Of a stretch of 32,447 nucleotides of DNA, positions 24,352-32,060 are shown in pieces. Origin of the DNA: Dactylosporangium sucinum (GTDB lineage Bacteria > Actinomycetota > Actinomycetes > Mycobacteriales > Micromonosporaceae). The stretch lies in assembly GCF_014647515.1 (NCBI RefSeq), contig NZ_BMPI01000078.1:16247-48693 (forward strand), written 5' to 3'. Positions within the stretch are counted from its first letter, which is position 1. Every line of letters starts with the position of its first letter. The translations under genes and the position numbers were made by a program. The notes under the pieces are model-generated. The model was not told the DNA's origin. It ran no database searches and saw nothing but the letters and a program-made list of their open reading frames with translations.

Positions 24352-25590
24352 TTACTGCCAGGTGGGCTTCGGGTTGATCACCGTCTCGGTGGTTGCCGCA
24401 TCCTTCGGCGCGACGATCTCGATGCTGCCCTTCTGGAACTGACCGAGGAGCATGTCGCCCTGCGGGCGTCCGCTCTCGTCCCACTTGAGCGTGCCGACAA
24501 TCGTGTCGACCGGGTTCGCGTGGAGCCAGTCGCGGATCTTGACCTGGTCGAGACTGCCCACAGCCTTGACCGCGGTCGCCAGCACCTGTCCGGCCGTGTA
24601 CGAGTTGGCGGCGTCCTCGCTGGGGGCGTAGCCGTACTTCTTGGTGTACCCGGACACGAAGCCTGCGTTGGTCGGGTACGTCGCCTCGGGGCTCCACCCG
24701 AGATAGGTGAAGATCCCCTCGGTGTTCGCCGTACCGACCGTCTTCACGTACGTCGGGTCAGTCGGCGCGTTCATCTGGTAGAGCATCTTGGGCGCGAATC
24801 CGACCTTCTGCATCGACTGGATCAGGGACATGCCGTCCACGGCGATCGCGCCGTTGATCACGAGGTCCGGGTTCTTTTGCTTGATCGAGCTGGCGATCGA
24901 GTCGAAGTTCGACGTGTCGGGGGCGTAGGTCTCGTCGTAGACCGTCCGCACACCGAGCGCGCCGAGCTGCTGCTTGAACAGGCCTGCCGCCTGCGTGGTG
25001 TTGGGGTCGTCGATCTGGACCAGCGCGAGCGTCTGGGGCCGCTCGGCCGCGGGCATCGACTCGATCAGGTCAACGAAGCGGTCCGGCAGCTTCTGGGTCG
25101 TGGCAGGCTGCGCGAAGAACAGGTACTTGAAGCCGCGCTCGAAGATCTCGTCCGCACCGCCCGAGGGCTCGACGTACACGTATCCGAAGCGCTCCGCGAT
25201 GGGGGCAACGGCGACGTTGAGGTCGGAGGAGAACGTGCCGAGCAGGAGGTCCACCTTGTCCTGCGAGATGAGGCGGTTGTAGTCGGAGACCGCGGTCTGC
25301 TGGTCGAATCCGTCGTCCAGGACCTTCAGCTCGACCTTGCGGCCGAGCAGGCCACCCTTCTCGTTCAGTTCGTCGACCCAGTACTGGTATCCCTCCATGC
25401 CGGGCTTGGCGCGGTCGGCAACGGGACCGGTCAGCGGCAGCGACATGCCGATGACGATGGGATCGTCGGAGTCCGAGCTCTTGTTGTCGCCGCCCGTGAT
25501 TCCGCAGGCCGCGGTGAGTGCGATCAGGGAAGCCACCGCGGCCGCCGCAGCAACGCGGCGTAAGCGGGTGAAGTAGTGGTTGCGCAGCAT
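24352..25590 (-). CDS. ABC transporter substrate-binding lipoprotein (LivJ/periplasmic-binding-protein type I)
   Basis: A 412-residue lipoprotein with a signal peptide and lipobox LTAAC (C29), so it is anchored outside the membrane. The mature part has the type I binding-protein start IVIGMSLPLTGP, and the two-lobed LivJ-like fold continues with GTFSSDLNVAVAPIAE and a ligand-site-like VYVEPSGGADEIF. The ATG at 25590 has GAGGAG six bases upstream. It lies 69 bases after the upstream unknown gene, the largest gap in the operon, so extra expression or an internal promoter is possible. LivJ-like proteins also bind aromatic acids and amides, which would suit the downstream catabolic enzymes; the ligand is unknown. 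Confidence 0.92.
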   Translation of the reverse strand: MLRNHYFTRLRRVAAAAAVASLIALTAACGITGGDNKSSDSDDPIVIGMSLPLTGPVADRAKPGMEGYQYWVDELNEKGGLLGRKVELKVLDDGFDQQTAVSDYNRLISQDKVDLLLGTFSSDLNVAVAPIAERFGYVYVEPSGGADEIFERGFKYLFFAQPATTQKLPDRFVDLIESMPAAERPQTLALVQIDDPNTTQAAGLFKQQLGALGVRTVYDETYAPDTSNFDSIASSIKQKNPDLVINGAIAVDGMSLIQSMQKVGFAPKMLYQMNAPTDPTYVKTVGTANTEGIFTYLGWSPEATYPTNAGFVSGYTKKYGYAPSEDAANSYTAGQVLATAVKAVGSLDQVKIRDWLHANPVDTIVGTLKWDESGRPQGDMLLGQFQKGSIEIVAPKDAATTETVINPKPTWQ

Positions 25591-25659
25591 TTTTGACTCC
25601 TCGTGGTCCACGGCCGGCGTGTGTTCATGGGCGGCGCCTGAGCGCGGATGGTCAGATGG

Positions 25660-26871
25660 TCAGGGGGCGCTCGTGGCGGCGTTCGGGGTCGCAGGGGTGA
25701 GTTCGGGATAGGGCTCACCATCGAGGCCGGGGACGACGACCCGGCGGGGGTCGTTGTCGTTGTCGACGAGCTGTTGGCTCGCGTAGTCCGTGACAGCGCC
25801 CGAAAGCAACTGCCGAGGGTCTTCAAGCACCACTCGAAGCCGGGTGGTGAGGGCGAGCCAGTCGTCCGGCGCCCCGATGGGCGGCATTTCCGCGACGGCC
25901 GACGACGGCCCGTCAGCGGGCCGCGACGCGGCGGCCTGGTCCGGGTCGAAACGCGGGTAGCCGGCGAACATGTCCTCGCCGAGATCGGCGGTGGCCATGA
26001 CCGCGGACCAGAGGCGTCGGTAGGCGGGCTCGAGTGCAGCCGCCTCCTTCACGTCCGTTCCGTCGTACAGGGGGAAGACCGGTGCGTGCGGCGCGATCAG
26101 CAGGTTGCGCCGAGGCAGGCGTCCGCGAGAGACGGTGCGGATCACCTTGGCGACGCTGTTGCTTTCCACCGTGACGCCTGCCGTTGGGCGGCCCTGCTGC
26201 CCGGCCACGAGAACCATCGCGCTCTCCCACGCGAGGTCCTGCGCGTCGAACCACCGGATGAGCCGGTGGGCCAGGTCGAGTCCCGACAGGAAGAACGTCG
26301 CCACCATGACCCGGTTGACCGGGACCGGCAGGAGCGCAGCCGGGCCAGCCAGATAGTCGCGACGTACCGCGGCCGCATCCAGGTAGTCCTCGTCCCGGAG
26401 CGCCTGCCACAGGAACTCCTCTGCCCGGCGGCACGTGTAGTCGACCATGCGGGCGATGCTGCCCTCGCGCCCGGAGAAGGCCGCCAGGGCGATCCGGTCG
26501 GCCCACAACTCCCGTGAGTTCGCCTCGCGTGCGGCACGCGAAGCCTCGATCAGGCGGGCGGCCTCCGACCGCCACGATCCGTCCGGCGCCAGCGCCTTCA
26601 TCCGCGCCACCGTGGCGACCGCGGGACCGAGGTGAGAGATCGCCGCGAGCTCCTTGAAGCCGCGCGTCTGGAGGCGGAAGCCTTCGATGACGGGCGGGGC
26701 GCCGCCGCCGGCGTACAGCGCGATGTCCCCGTGGGTCACGACGATGAGCGGACGCTCGGCATTCGCAGCCTCAGCCAGCGAGGCCAGGCGGGCGCCGATG
26801 CTCTCGGCGGAGGCGGTGTAGGTCTGGTAGAGCCCGATCAGCTCCGGGCTCGGCATCGGGTCGGTCCTCAC
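25660..26871 (-). CDS. Conserved-looking protein of unknown function, 403 aa
   Basis: I do not recognise this family with confidence. The protein is soluble, with no signal peptide or clear membrane helix, mostly helical by composition, and has an ordered core of about 330 residues followed by a Pro/Ala-rich tail. Possible landmarks are PLIVVTHGDIALYAGG near residue 41, RGFKELAAISHLGPAV around 69-84, VDYTCRRAEEFLW in the middle, PVPVNRVMVATFFLSGLDLAHR, GQQGRPTAGVTVESNS, and LLIAPHAPVFPLYDG. The conserved-looking histidines (THGD, SHLG, PHAP) could bind metal or act in catalysis, but this is speculation. The GTG overlaps the stop of the upstream propeller gene (GTGA), with GGGAG five bases ahead. 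It lies in an uptake/catabolic operon and could be an enzyme acting on the imported compound. Confidence 0.8.
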   Translation of the reverse strand: MRTDPMPSPELIGLYQTYTASAESIGARLASLAEAANAERPLIVVTHGDIALYAGGGAPPVIEGFRLQTRGFKELAAISHLGPAVATVARMKALAPDGSWRSEAARLIEASRAAREANSRELWADRIALAAFSGREGSIARMVDYTCRRAEEFLWQALRDEDYLDAAAVRRDYLAGPAALLPVPVNRVMVATFFLSGLDLAHRLIRWFDAQDLAWESAMVLVAGQQGRPTAGVTVESNSVAKVIRTVSRGRLPRRNLLIAPHAPVFPLYDGTDVKEAAALEPAYRRLWSAVMATADLGEDMFAGYPRFDPDQAAASRPADGPSSAVAEMPPIGAPDDWLALTTRLRVVLEDPRQLLSGAVTDYASQQLVDNDNDPRRVVVPGLDGEPYPELTPATPNAATSAP

Positions 26872-27977
26872 ACCGTCTCCCGGACATTGGGGCGGAACTC
26901 GTAGATCACAGACTCCGTCGCGAACCGCACGTCGCCCGACAGCCCGTTCGACACGGCGAACCGGACGCTGCCGTCTTCGATCGCGATGACGTCGGCGTCC
27001 GTGCCTCCGCTGGTGGGGAACTCGGCAACGACCCCGAGCCTCCCGCCGCGGCCGATCGCGTAGATCTGTGACTTGAGGGACGGCTGGGGGAGCATCGGCG
27101 TTCCCGTGATGAAGTTGATCCGGATCAGGTAACCCTGCCCGTCAACCTCGACGACCTTGACCTCCCGGGCCCCCGGACCGGTCAACGTGCCGGCAGGAGC
27201 GAAACGTCCACCGTCATAGGCCATCACGACGGGCTGATTGGCGATGCTGACGGCCACGAGGAAGTGAACGCCGTCCCGCACGAAGTCGGCGAAGGCGCGC
27301 CCGCCCGCGGGCAGGAGCTCCTGGTGCGGCACGTACCTGTCCGAGTTCCACCGGTACAGGGTGCTGGGCCCGGCGTGGTCTGCGTGTGCCACGAAGAGGT
27401 CGCCGCCGGCCTCGAACGGGTGCCAGTTGTACGCCCAGCGCGACGGGATGTGCTGGAACTCGACGAACGACGTCCCATCCCACTCGAAGATCATCGAGTC
27501 GCGGTTGTCGACGCCCAAGTCGTGGAGTCCGAGGCCCTGGGCGAGGCCGAGGAAATGGCGGTCGCCGGCCCGCCAGTGCTTGAACTGCTTCGCCGCCACG
27601 GTCGAAATCTTCTGGAACAGCCGGAACTCTCCCCCCGACCACTCGTAGACGAGGGACTCGGTGTCGAACCGGTAGGGGCCCGAGCCGGTCCGGATGCAGG
27701 CGACCGCGAGGAAGGTCCGGTCTCCGATGCGGAAGAGCTCAGCGTCCTCGCCGCCAGGCCCCGGTAGCTCCGCGTGCGGGACGTACTCATCGCCGCGGCG
27801 GCGCAGCAGCAGGAGGGCGGTCTCGCTGTCCCCGGCATTCATGCCGATGACTCCGCCCGGCACGTCGTAGGCCAGTTGGGGGATCGCCAGGAGGTCGAGA
27901 CCGCCGACCGTGAAGGACTTCACGGCTCGGGCGCCCGAGGTCGGAATCCGCTGGATTTCGCGGAGCGATGCCTGCAT
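26868..27977 (-). CDS. EAR/EPTP-repeat protein, predicted seven-bladed beta-propeller
   Basis: A 369-residue protein made of seven related units of about 45-55 residues, starting near residues 6, 65, 118, 171, 215, 259 and 314. Typical units read REIQRIPTSGARAVKSF, FRLFQKISTVAAKQFKHW and FVEFQHIPSRWAYNWHPF, followed by a strand such as RTFLAVA or HFLGLAQ, then ESLVYEW or SMIFEW. This is the pattern of EAR (EPTP) repeats, known from vertebrate LGI1 and related proteins, which build a seven-bladed propeller. The last strand SVIYEF probably closes the first blade. No signal peptide or membrane segment is seen, so it looks cytoplasmic. It is the first gene of the operon, divergent from a LysR regulator, and overlaps the next gene. 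Its role is unknown; binding or enzymatic action on the substrate are both possible. Confidence 0.82.
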   Translation of the reverse strand: MQASLREIQRIPTSGARAVKSFTVGGLDLLAIPQLAYDVPGGVIGMNAGDSETALLLLRRRGDEYVPHAELPGPGGEDAELFRIGDRTFLAVACIRTGSGPYRFDTESLVYEWSGGEFRLFQKISTVAAKQFKHWRAGDRHFLGLAQGLGLHDLGVDNRDSMIFEWDGTSFVEFQHIPSRWAYNWHPFEAGGDLFVAHADHAGPSTLYRWNSDRYVPHQELLPAGGRAFADFVRDGVHFLVAVSIANQPVVMAYDGGRFAPAGTLTGPGAREVKVVEVDGQGYLIRINFITGTPMLPQPSLKSQIYAIGRGGRLGVVAEFPTSGGTDADVIAIEDGSVRFAVSNGLSGDVRFATESVIYEFRPNVRETV

Positions 27978-28063
27978 GCGACAGATTGGAACGTGGCTGT
28001 GACCTGCGTCGCAAGTAGGCTACGTTCACGCTTGGGAGCACCCTCCGTTAACAGGATTGACGC
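27978..28063. promoter_or_regulatory. Divergent promoter region with LysR-type inverted repeat
   Basis: This 86-base region separates the eight-gene operon (minus) from the LysR regulator gene (plus). An imperfect inverted repeat, AACGTGGC (27990-27997) and GCTACGTT (28019-28026), matches at 7 of 8 positions and is a plausible binding site for the LysR protein. Confidence 0.5.
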
Positions 28064-29020
28064 ATGCTGGACACAGAAAAGCTGATCGTTCTGCGCGCGG
28101 TCGCCGCGCACGGTTCCATCGCCGCGGCGGCGCGCGAACTGGGCTACACCCGTTCGGCGATTTCGCAGCAGATGTCCGCACTTGAGCGCGCGACGGGCGC
28201 GACGCTGCTCATCAGGGGCGGCAAGACGGTCACGGTGACACCGCTCGGCCGCAAGTTGCTCGAGCACACCGAACGAATCCTCGTGGAGCTCCGCGCGGCG
28301 GAGGCGGTGCTGCGGCAGGCGACCGGGGAGGTCACCGGTTCGCTCACGATCGGGATCGCCTTCCGGGAGGGGCCGGCGATCATGAGCACCGCCCTGACGC
28401 AGGTCCGCCACCGGTACCCACGACTAGAGTTGACCTTGGCGGCGGTCACCGAAACCGAGTATGCCGACGGCCTGCGTCAGGGCCGGTTGGACATGGCGAT
28501 CGTGTCCCGGTTCGCCCCGACGACCCCGCCGTCGGATCCCGGGCTCCGGGAGTGGATCCTCGGCAGCGACCCGTTGCTGTTGTGCACGCCGGCCGACCAC
28601 CGGCTTGCCGGCCGGGACCGGTGTTCCCCGGACGAACTCGAGACCGAGGGGTGGGTCATGTGCCAGAACAACTCCCTCGGCCCGTTGTCGGTCGGGCTCT
28701 GCGCGGAGGCAGGATTCCGGCCGCGCGTGAACGCATCGGTGCACGACGTCGCGACCGCGCTCGGACTGGTCGGCGTGGGCTGGGGCATCACCCTGGCACC
28801 CGAGCTGACGCCGGCCGCACCGGCAGGAAGGATCGCCAGGTTGCCGATCGAGGGCATGCACATGCGCCGGTACAGCATCCTGGCCGTCCGTGCGGGCGAC
28901 GAGAACCTGCACGAGGTGGCCGTCGTCGTGAAGGCGGTGCACAAGGCGGTCGCGGAGTCGCCGTTCACCCGGTCGAGGACGGGCGCCCAGGTCGCACCCC
29001 CGGTTGCCCCGGCGTCGTGA
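28064..29020 (+). CDS. LysR-family transcriptional regulator
   Basis: A 318-residue LTTR. The N-terminal winged helix-turn-helix covers residues 1-60 (GSIAAAARELGYTRSAISQQ), followed by a linker helix and the two-lobed effector domain (GSLTIGIAFREGPAIMSTAL, MAIVSRFAP, VGVGWGITLAPEL). The ATG at 28064 fits the usual LTTR N-terminus. It is divergent from the eight-gene operon with only 86 bases between, the classic arrangement for an LTTR that controls the neighbouring operon in response to its substrate or an intermediate. The C-terminus has a short Pro/Val-rich tail. It converges on pobA. Confidence 0.93.
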   Translation: MLDTEKLIVLRAVAAHGSIAAAARELGYTRSAISQQMSALERATGATLLIRGGKTVTVTPLGRKLLEHTERILVELRAAEAVLRQATGEVTGSLTIGIAFREGPAIMSTALTQVRHRYPRLELTLAAVTETEYADGLRQGRLDMAIVSRFAPTTPPSDPGLREWILGSDPLLLCTPADHRLAGRDRCSPDELETEGWVMCQNNSLGPLSVGLCAEAGFRPRVNASVHDVATALGLVGVGWGITLAPELTPAAPAGRIARLPIEGMHMRRYSILAVRAGDENLHEVAVVVKAVHKAVAESPFTRSRTGAQVAPPVAPAS

Positions 29021-29046
29021 CGGCCGGGATCAGCTCCTGGCCGGCC
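29021..29046. terminator. Possible bidirectional hairpin between convergent genes
   Basis: GGCCGG (29022-29027) and CCGGCC (29041-29046) can pair with a 13-base loop directly after the LysR stop and over the pobA stop. The stem is short and no T-run follows, so this is tentative. Confidence 0.3.
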
Positions 29047-30223
29047 ATCCGGTGTAGCCCTCGGCGAGGTACGTGGAGCCGGCGACGGAACCGGCCACCG
29101 ATGACAGCTCGCCGAGCTGGCGGCGCAGGTCGAAGTCCGTGGCGCTCGGGAGCGTGTGCAGCATTGTCGTCATCCAGTAGGAGAAGTGCTGTGCCTTCCA
29201 GACGCGCTCCAGCGCGCGCGGGCCGTACTCGTCGAGTGCGTCGTCGTCCTTGCTGAGGATGGCCCGTTCGAGCAGCTCGGCGAGCACACGGACGTCTGCT
29301 AGCGCGAGGTTGAGGCCCTTGGCGCCGGTCGGCGGGACGGTGTGGGCGGCGTCGCCGGCGAGCAGCAGACGTCCGTATCGCATGGGTTCGGCGACGAAGC
29401 TACGGAACGGAAGGACGGCCTTGGATGTGATCGGCCCTTCGTTGAGGCTGAATCCGTCGGCCCCGGCGACTCTGGTCTGAAGTTCGTCCCAGATACGGTC
29501 GTCGGACCATGCGTCGATGCGGTCGGACGGGTCGCACTGGAAGTACATGCGCTGCAGCGTTTCCGTGCGCTGGCTGATCAGGGCGAAGCCGCGTGCTGAG
29601 TGGTTGTAGACGAGCTCGGTCGCGCTCTTGGGTGCTTCGGTGAGGATTCCGAACCAGGCGAAGGGGTACTCGCGGAAGTAGTGCGTGCGGATGGATTCGG
29701 GGACCTCCAAGCGGCAGATCGATCGGGACCCGTCTGCCCCGACGAGGTAGTCGCAGCGGATTTCGTGCGCAGTTCCGTTGCCGCCGTCGTAGAGGATGCC
29801 GGGCCGGTCGCGGGTGACGTCGATGACGCGGGTGTTGGTGACGCCGAAGCGGACGTCACCACCGTCGCGCGCGCGGGCGTCTGCGAGGTCGATGAAGACG
29901 TCTGTTTGGGGGTACAGCCAGGCAGACTCGCCGATGAGCGCCTTGAAGGCGATGCGGTGGCTCGCGCCGCCGAAGCGCAGGTCGATGCCGTCGTGTGCGA
30001 CGCCGTCGCGGTGGACCCGGTCGGAGACCCCGGTGTCGACGAGGAGCCTGACGCTGTCGGCTTCGAGGATGCCGGCACGCACCGTGCGCTCGATGTCGAG
30101 GCGGGTGCGGTTGTCGACGACGACGGAGGGGATGCCGGCGATGGCGAGCAGGTGCGACAGCATGAGGCCGGCCGGGCCGCCGCCGACGATTCCGACGGTT
30201 GTATTGGTGACGTTGGCGTTCAT
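29030..30223 (-). CDS. pobA: 4-hydroxybenzoate 3-monooxygenase (p-hydroxybenzoate hydroxylase)
   Basis: A 397-residue FAD monooxygenase, close to the usual PobA length. It converts 4-hydroxybenzoate to protocatechuate using NAD(P)H and O2. The FAD motifs are present: VGGGPAGLMLSH, VGADGSR, and LLLAGDAAHTVPPTGAKGLN. PobA-specific positions also match: RAGILE near residue 50, the substrate-site run ARGFALISQR with S and R of the SQR triplet, LQRMYF, WKAQHFSYWMTTMLH and EGYTGWP, equivalent to Y201, S212, R214, R220, Y222 and the Y385 region of the Pseudomonas enzyme. The ATG at 30223 has GGAAGGA seven bases upstream. It is divergent from an IclR-type regulator that probably controls it. Confidence 0.93.
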   Translation of the reverse strand: MNANVTNTTVGIVGGGPAGLMLSHLLAIAGIPSVVVDNRTRLDIERTVRAGILEADSVRLLVDTGVSDRVHRDGVAHDGIDLRFGGASHRIAFKALIGESAWLYPQTDVFIDLADARARDGGDVRFGVTNTRVIDVTRDRPGILYDGGNGTAHEIRCDYLVGADGSRSICRLEVPESIRTHYFREYPFAWFGILTEAPKSATELVYNHSARGFALISQRTETLQRMYFQCDPSDRIDAWSDDRIWDELQTRVAGADGFSLNEGPITSKAVLPFRSFVAEPMRYGRLLLAGDAAHTVPPTGAKGLNLALADVRVLAELLERAILSKDDDALDEYGPRALERVWKAQHFSYWMTTMLHTLPSATDFDLRRQLGELSSVAGSVAGSTYLAEGYTGWPARS

Positions 30224-30298
30224 GCTGGGTCCTTCCCGGTGTCGTCGACGAGCGGGCCCTGACGTTACGGACGGGCGGGGGACCGCGTCGACGCTAGA

Positions 30299-30315
30299 CT
30301 TCCGCTGAGCGGAAG
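30299..30315. promoter_or_regulatory. Perfect 17-bp palindrome, likely IclR-type operator
   Basis: CTTCCGCT and AGCGGAAG are exact reverse complements around one central G. The right arm overlaps the ribosome site (GGAAGGA) of the IclR gene, and the left arm touches a TAGACT -10-like hexamer (30295-30300). Binding here would allow self-repression and control of the divergent pobA. Confidence 0.65.
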
Positions 30316-30322
30316 GACGACG

Positions 30323-31081
30323 ATGGCTGGCAACGCCTCCGAACCGGGCGCGACCGTGGTGTCCAGGACCATGGCGTTGCTCGGCGCGTTCGACGCGGCC
30401 CATCCCCGGTTGACGTTGACCGAGCTGGCCCGCCGTGCAGGCCTGCCGCTTGCCACCGCCCACCGACTCGTTGGCGAGCTGGCCAAGTCGGGGGCGCTTG
30501 CCCGGACGGATGACGGCGACTACGTCGTCGGGCGACGGCTGTGGGACATCGGCCTCCTGGCCCCGGTGCAGACGGATGTCCGAGAGGTGGCGGCGCCGTT
30601 CCTGCAGGACCTGTACGCGGCCACGCTGGCGACCGTGCATCTCGCGGTCCGGGACGGGACCGAGGTGCTCTACCTCGACCGGCTGTCCGGCAAGCGCTCC
30701 GTCCCGGTGGTGAGCAGAGTCGGCTCCCGTCTGCCGCTGCACGCGACCGGCGTCGGCAAGGTGCTGCTCGCGTACGCGCCTGAGGAAGTGCGGCGGGTCG
30801 TGCTCTCGTCGCTGACCCGGGTCACGCCGTACACGATCACCCAGCCGGCCCGGCTCCGCACACAGCTCACCGCGGTGCTCGCCGACGGCTACGCCACCAC
30901 CGTCGAGGAGATGACGCTCGGCGCGTGCTCGGTAGCCGTGCCGATCCGGCGCAACGAGACCGACGTCGTCGCCGCCCTCGGTATCGTGGTGCCCAGTCTG
31001 CGGCGCGACAAGCAGCGTCTGGTCTCGGCGTTGAACGTAGCCGCGCACGGCATCGGTCGCACCCTGAACTCCCTGGCGTAG
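30323..31081 (+). CDS. IclR-family transcriptional regulator (probable PobR/PcaR-type regulator of pobA)
   Basis: A 252-residue IclR-type regulator. The N-terminal winged helix-turn-helix covers about residues 12-75 (LTLTELARRAGLPLATAHRL), and the C-terminal effector domain contains the family segments VLYLDRLSGKRSV, RLPLHATGVGKVLLAYAP and VAVPIRRNETDVVAALGIV. The ATG at 30323 has GGAAGGA five bases upstream, within the palindrome. IclR members often control 4-hydroxybenzoate and protocatechuate genes. Divergence from pobA supports that role here, with 4-hydroxybenzoate or protocatechuate as the likely effector (inference). Confidence 0.92.
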   Translation: MAGNASEPGATVVSRTMALLGAFDAAHPRLTLTELARRAGLPLATAHRLVGELAKSGALARTDDGDYVVGRRLWDIGLLAPVQTDVREVAAPFLQDLYAATLATVHLAVRDGTEVLYLDRLSGKRSVPVVSRVGSRLPLHATGVGKVLLAYAPEEVRRVVLSSLTRVTPYTITQPARLRTQLTAVLADGYATTVEEMTLGACSVAVPIRRNETDVVAALGIVVPSLRRDKQRLVSALNVAAHGIGRTLNSLA

Positions 31082-31224
31082 GGGTCGACGCGGGCGACCT
31101 TGCCCTTGCCGGCCGTATCAGAGCGCGCCCGGGTTGCCGATCACTAACTGTGCACTGGATGCGCAGTCGTTCGGCCTAGCGTCCCCCGTGTCCAATCCCG
31201 TTCGATGGTCACAGGGGGACCAGC
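31082..31224. promoter_or_regulatory. Promoter region of the first alpha/beta hydrolase gene
   Basis: This 143-base gap contains an imperfect inverted repeat, ACTGTGCA (31147-31154) and TGCGCAGT (31160-31167), matching at 7 of 8 positions, about 58 bases before the next ATG. It may be an operator. No firm promoter can be placed. Confidence 0.35.
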
Positions 31225-31917
31225 ATGAGCAATCGGGCTGCCCACGTCGTACTCGTCCACGGAGGATTCGTCGACGGCTCGGGCTGGCAGCAGGTTCATG
31301 ACCTGCTTATCGCGCAAGGGCTTCTGGTCAGCGTCGTTCAGAACCCAACGCTGTCGCTGGCTGACGATGTGGCTGTCACGCGCCGCGTGATCGATGCCGC
31401 CGACGCGCCGGTGGTCCTCGTCGGCCACTCCTATGGTGGTGTGGTCGTGACGGAGGCCGGCGATCACGACCGAGTGGCCGCGCTCGTCTACATTGCGGCA
31501 TTCGCGCCGGATCGCGGTGAATCCGTCAACACGCTGATCGCGAACCCGCCGCCCGGCACGCCGGCGCCCCCGATCATGCCGCCGGTCGACGGCTTCCTGT
31601 TCCTCGACAAGCAGAAGTTCGCGAGTGCCTTCGCGGCCGATCTGCCGGAGGGCCTGGCGTTGTTCATGGCCAACTCGCAGGTTCCGTGGGGTGTCGACGC
31701 GCTCGGTGGTGCCGTCACCCGACCGGCCTGGCGCGACAAGCCCTCGTGGTACCTGGTCGCGACCGAGGATCGCATGATCCCGCCGCCGGCCCAGCGAGCA
31801 ATGGCCGACCGCGCGGGAGCGACGGTCAAGGAGGTCGCCGCCAGCCATTCGCTGTACTTGTCGCAGGCGCGCGCGACGGCAGATCTCATCGCGGAGGCCG
31901 CACGTTCGATCGAGTGA
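31225..31917 (+). CDS. Alpha/beta hydrolase (EstC-like), cytoplasmic
   Basis: A 230-residue alpha/beta hydrolase. The oxyanion segment is LVHGGF (residues 10-15), the nucleophile elbow GHSYGG has S69, and the acid and histidine of the triad are probably D182 in ATEDRM and H208 in ASHSLYLSQ. It is expected to hydrolyse an ester or a related bond. No signal peptide is present. The ATG follows a GGGGGA stretch. It is followed in the same direction by a related, Tat-exported hydrolase after 143 bases, so the two may be separate transcription units. The substrate is unknown. Confidence 0.9.
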   Translation: MSNRAAHVVLVHGGFVDGSGWQQVHDLLIAQGLLVSVVQNPTLSLADDVAVTRRVIDAADAPVVLVGHSYGGVVVTEAGDHDRVAALVYIAAFAPDRGESVNTLIANPPPGTPAPPIMPPVDGFLFLDKQKFASAFAADLPEGLALFMANSQVPWGVDALGGAVTRPAWRDKPSWYLVATEDRMIPPPAQRAMADRAGATVKEVAASHSLYLSQARATADLIAEAARSIE

Positions 31918-32060
31918 ACACACGTGCCGACGGTCCGGTGGACAGGGTTCGTCCGCGCATCGCAGATGTCATGACGCAGGCCGCGCGCACGCGCGTGGCA
32001 GCGCAGCGGCGAGCTGTCTGTCGGGCTCATTCCTTTGCCCCCAATTCCGTGAGGAGCCCC
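31918..32060. other. Intergenic region between the two hydrolase genes
   Basis: These 143 bases hold a 10-bp palindrome, CACGCGCGTG (31988-31997), and the GAGGAG ribosome site of the next gene at 32051-32056. The palindrome may be chance in GC-rich DNA. Confidence 0.3.

Noticed and set aside
31988..31997. CACGCGCGTG palindrome as an operator
   Set aside because: Ten-base CG-rich palindromes are common by chance at this base composition, and nothing else supports a site here.
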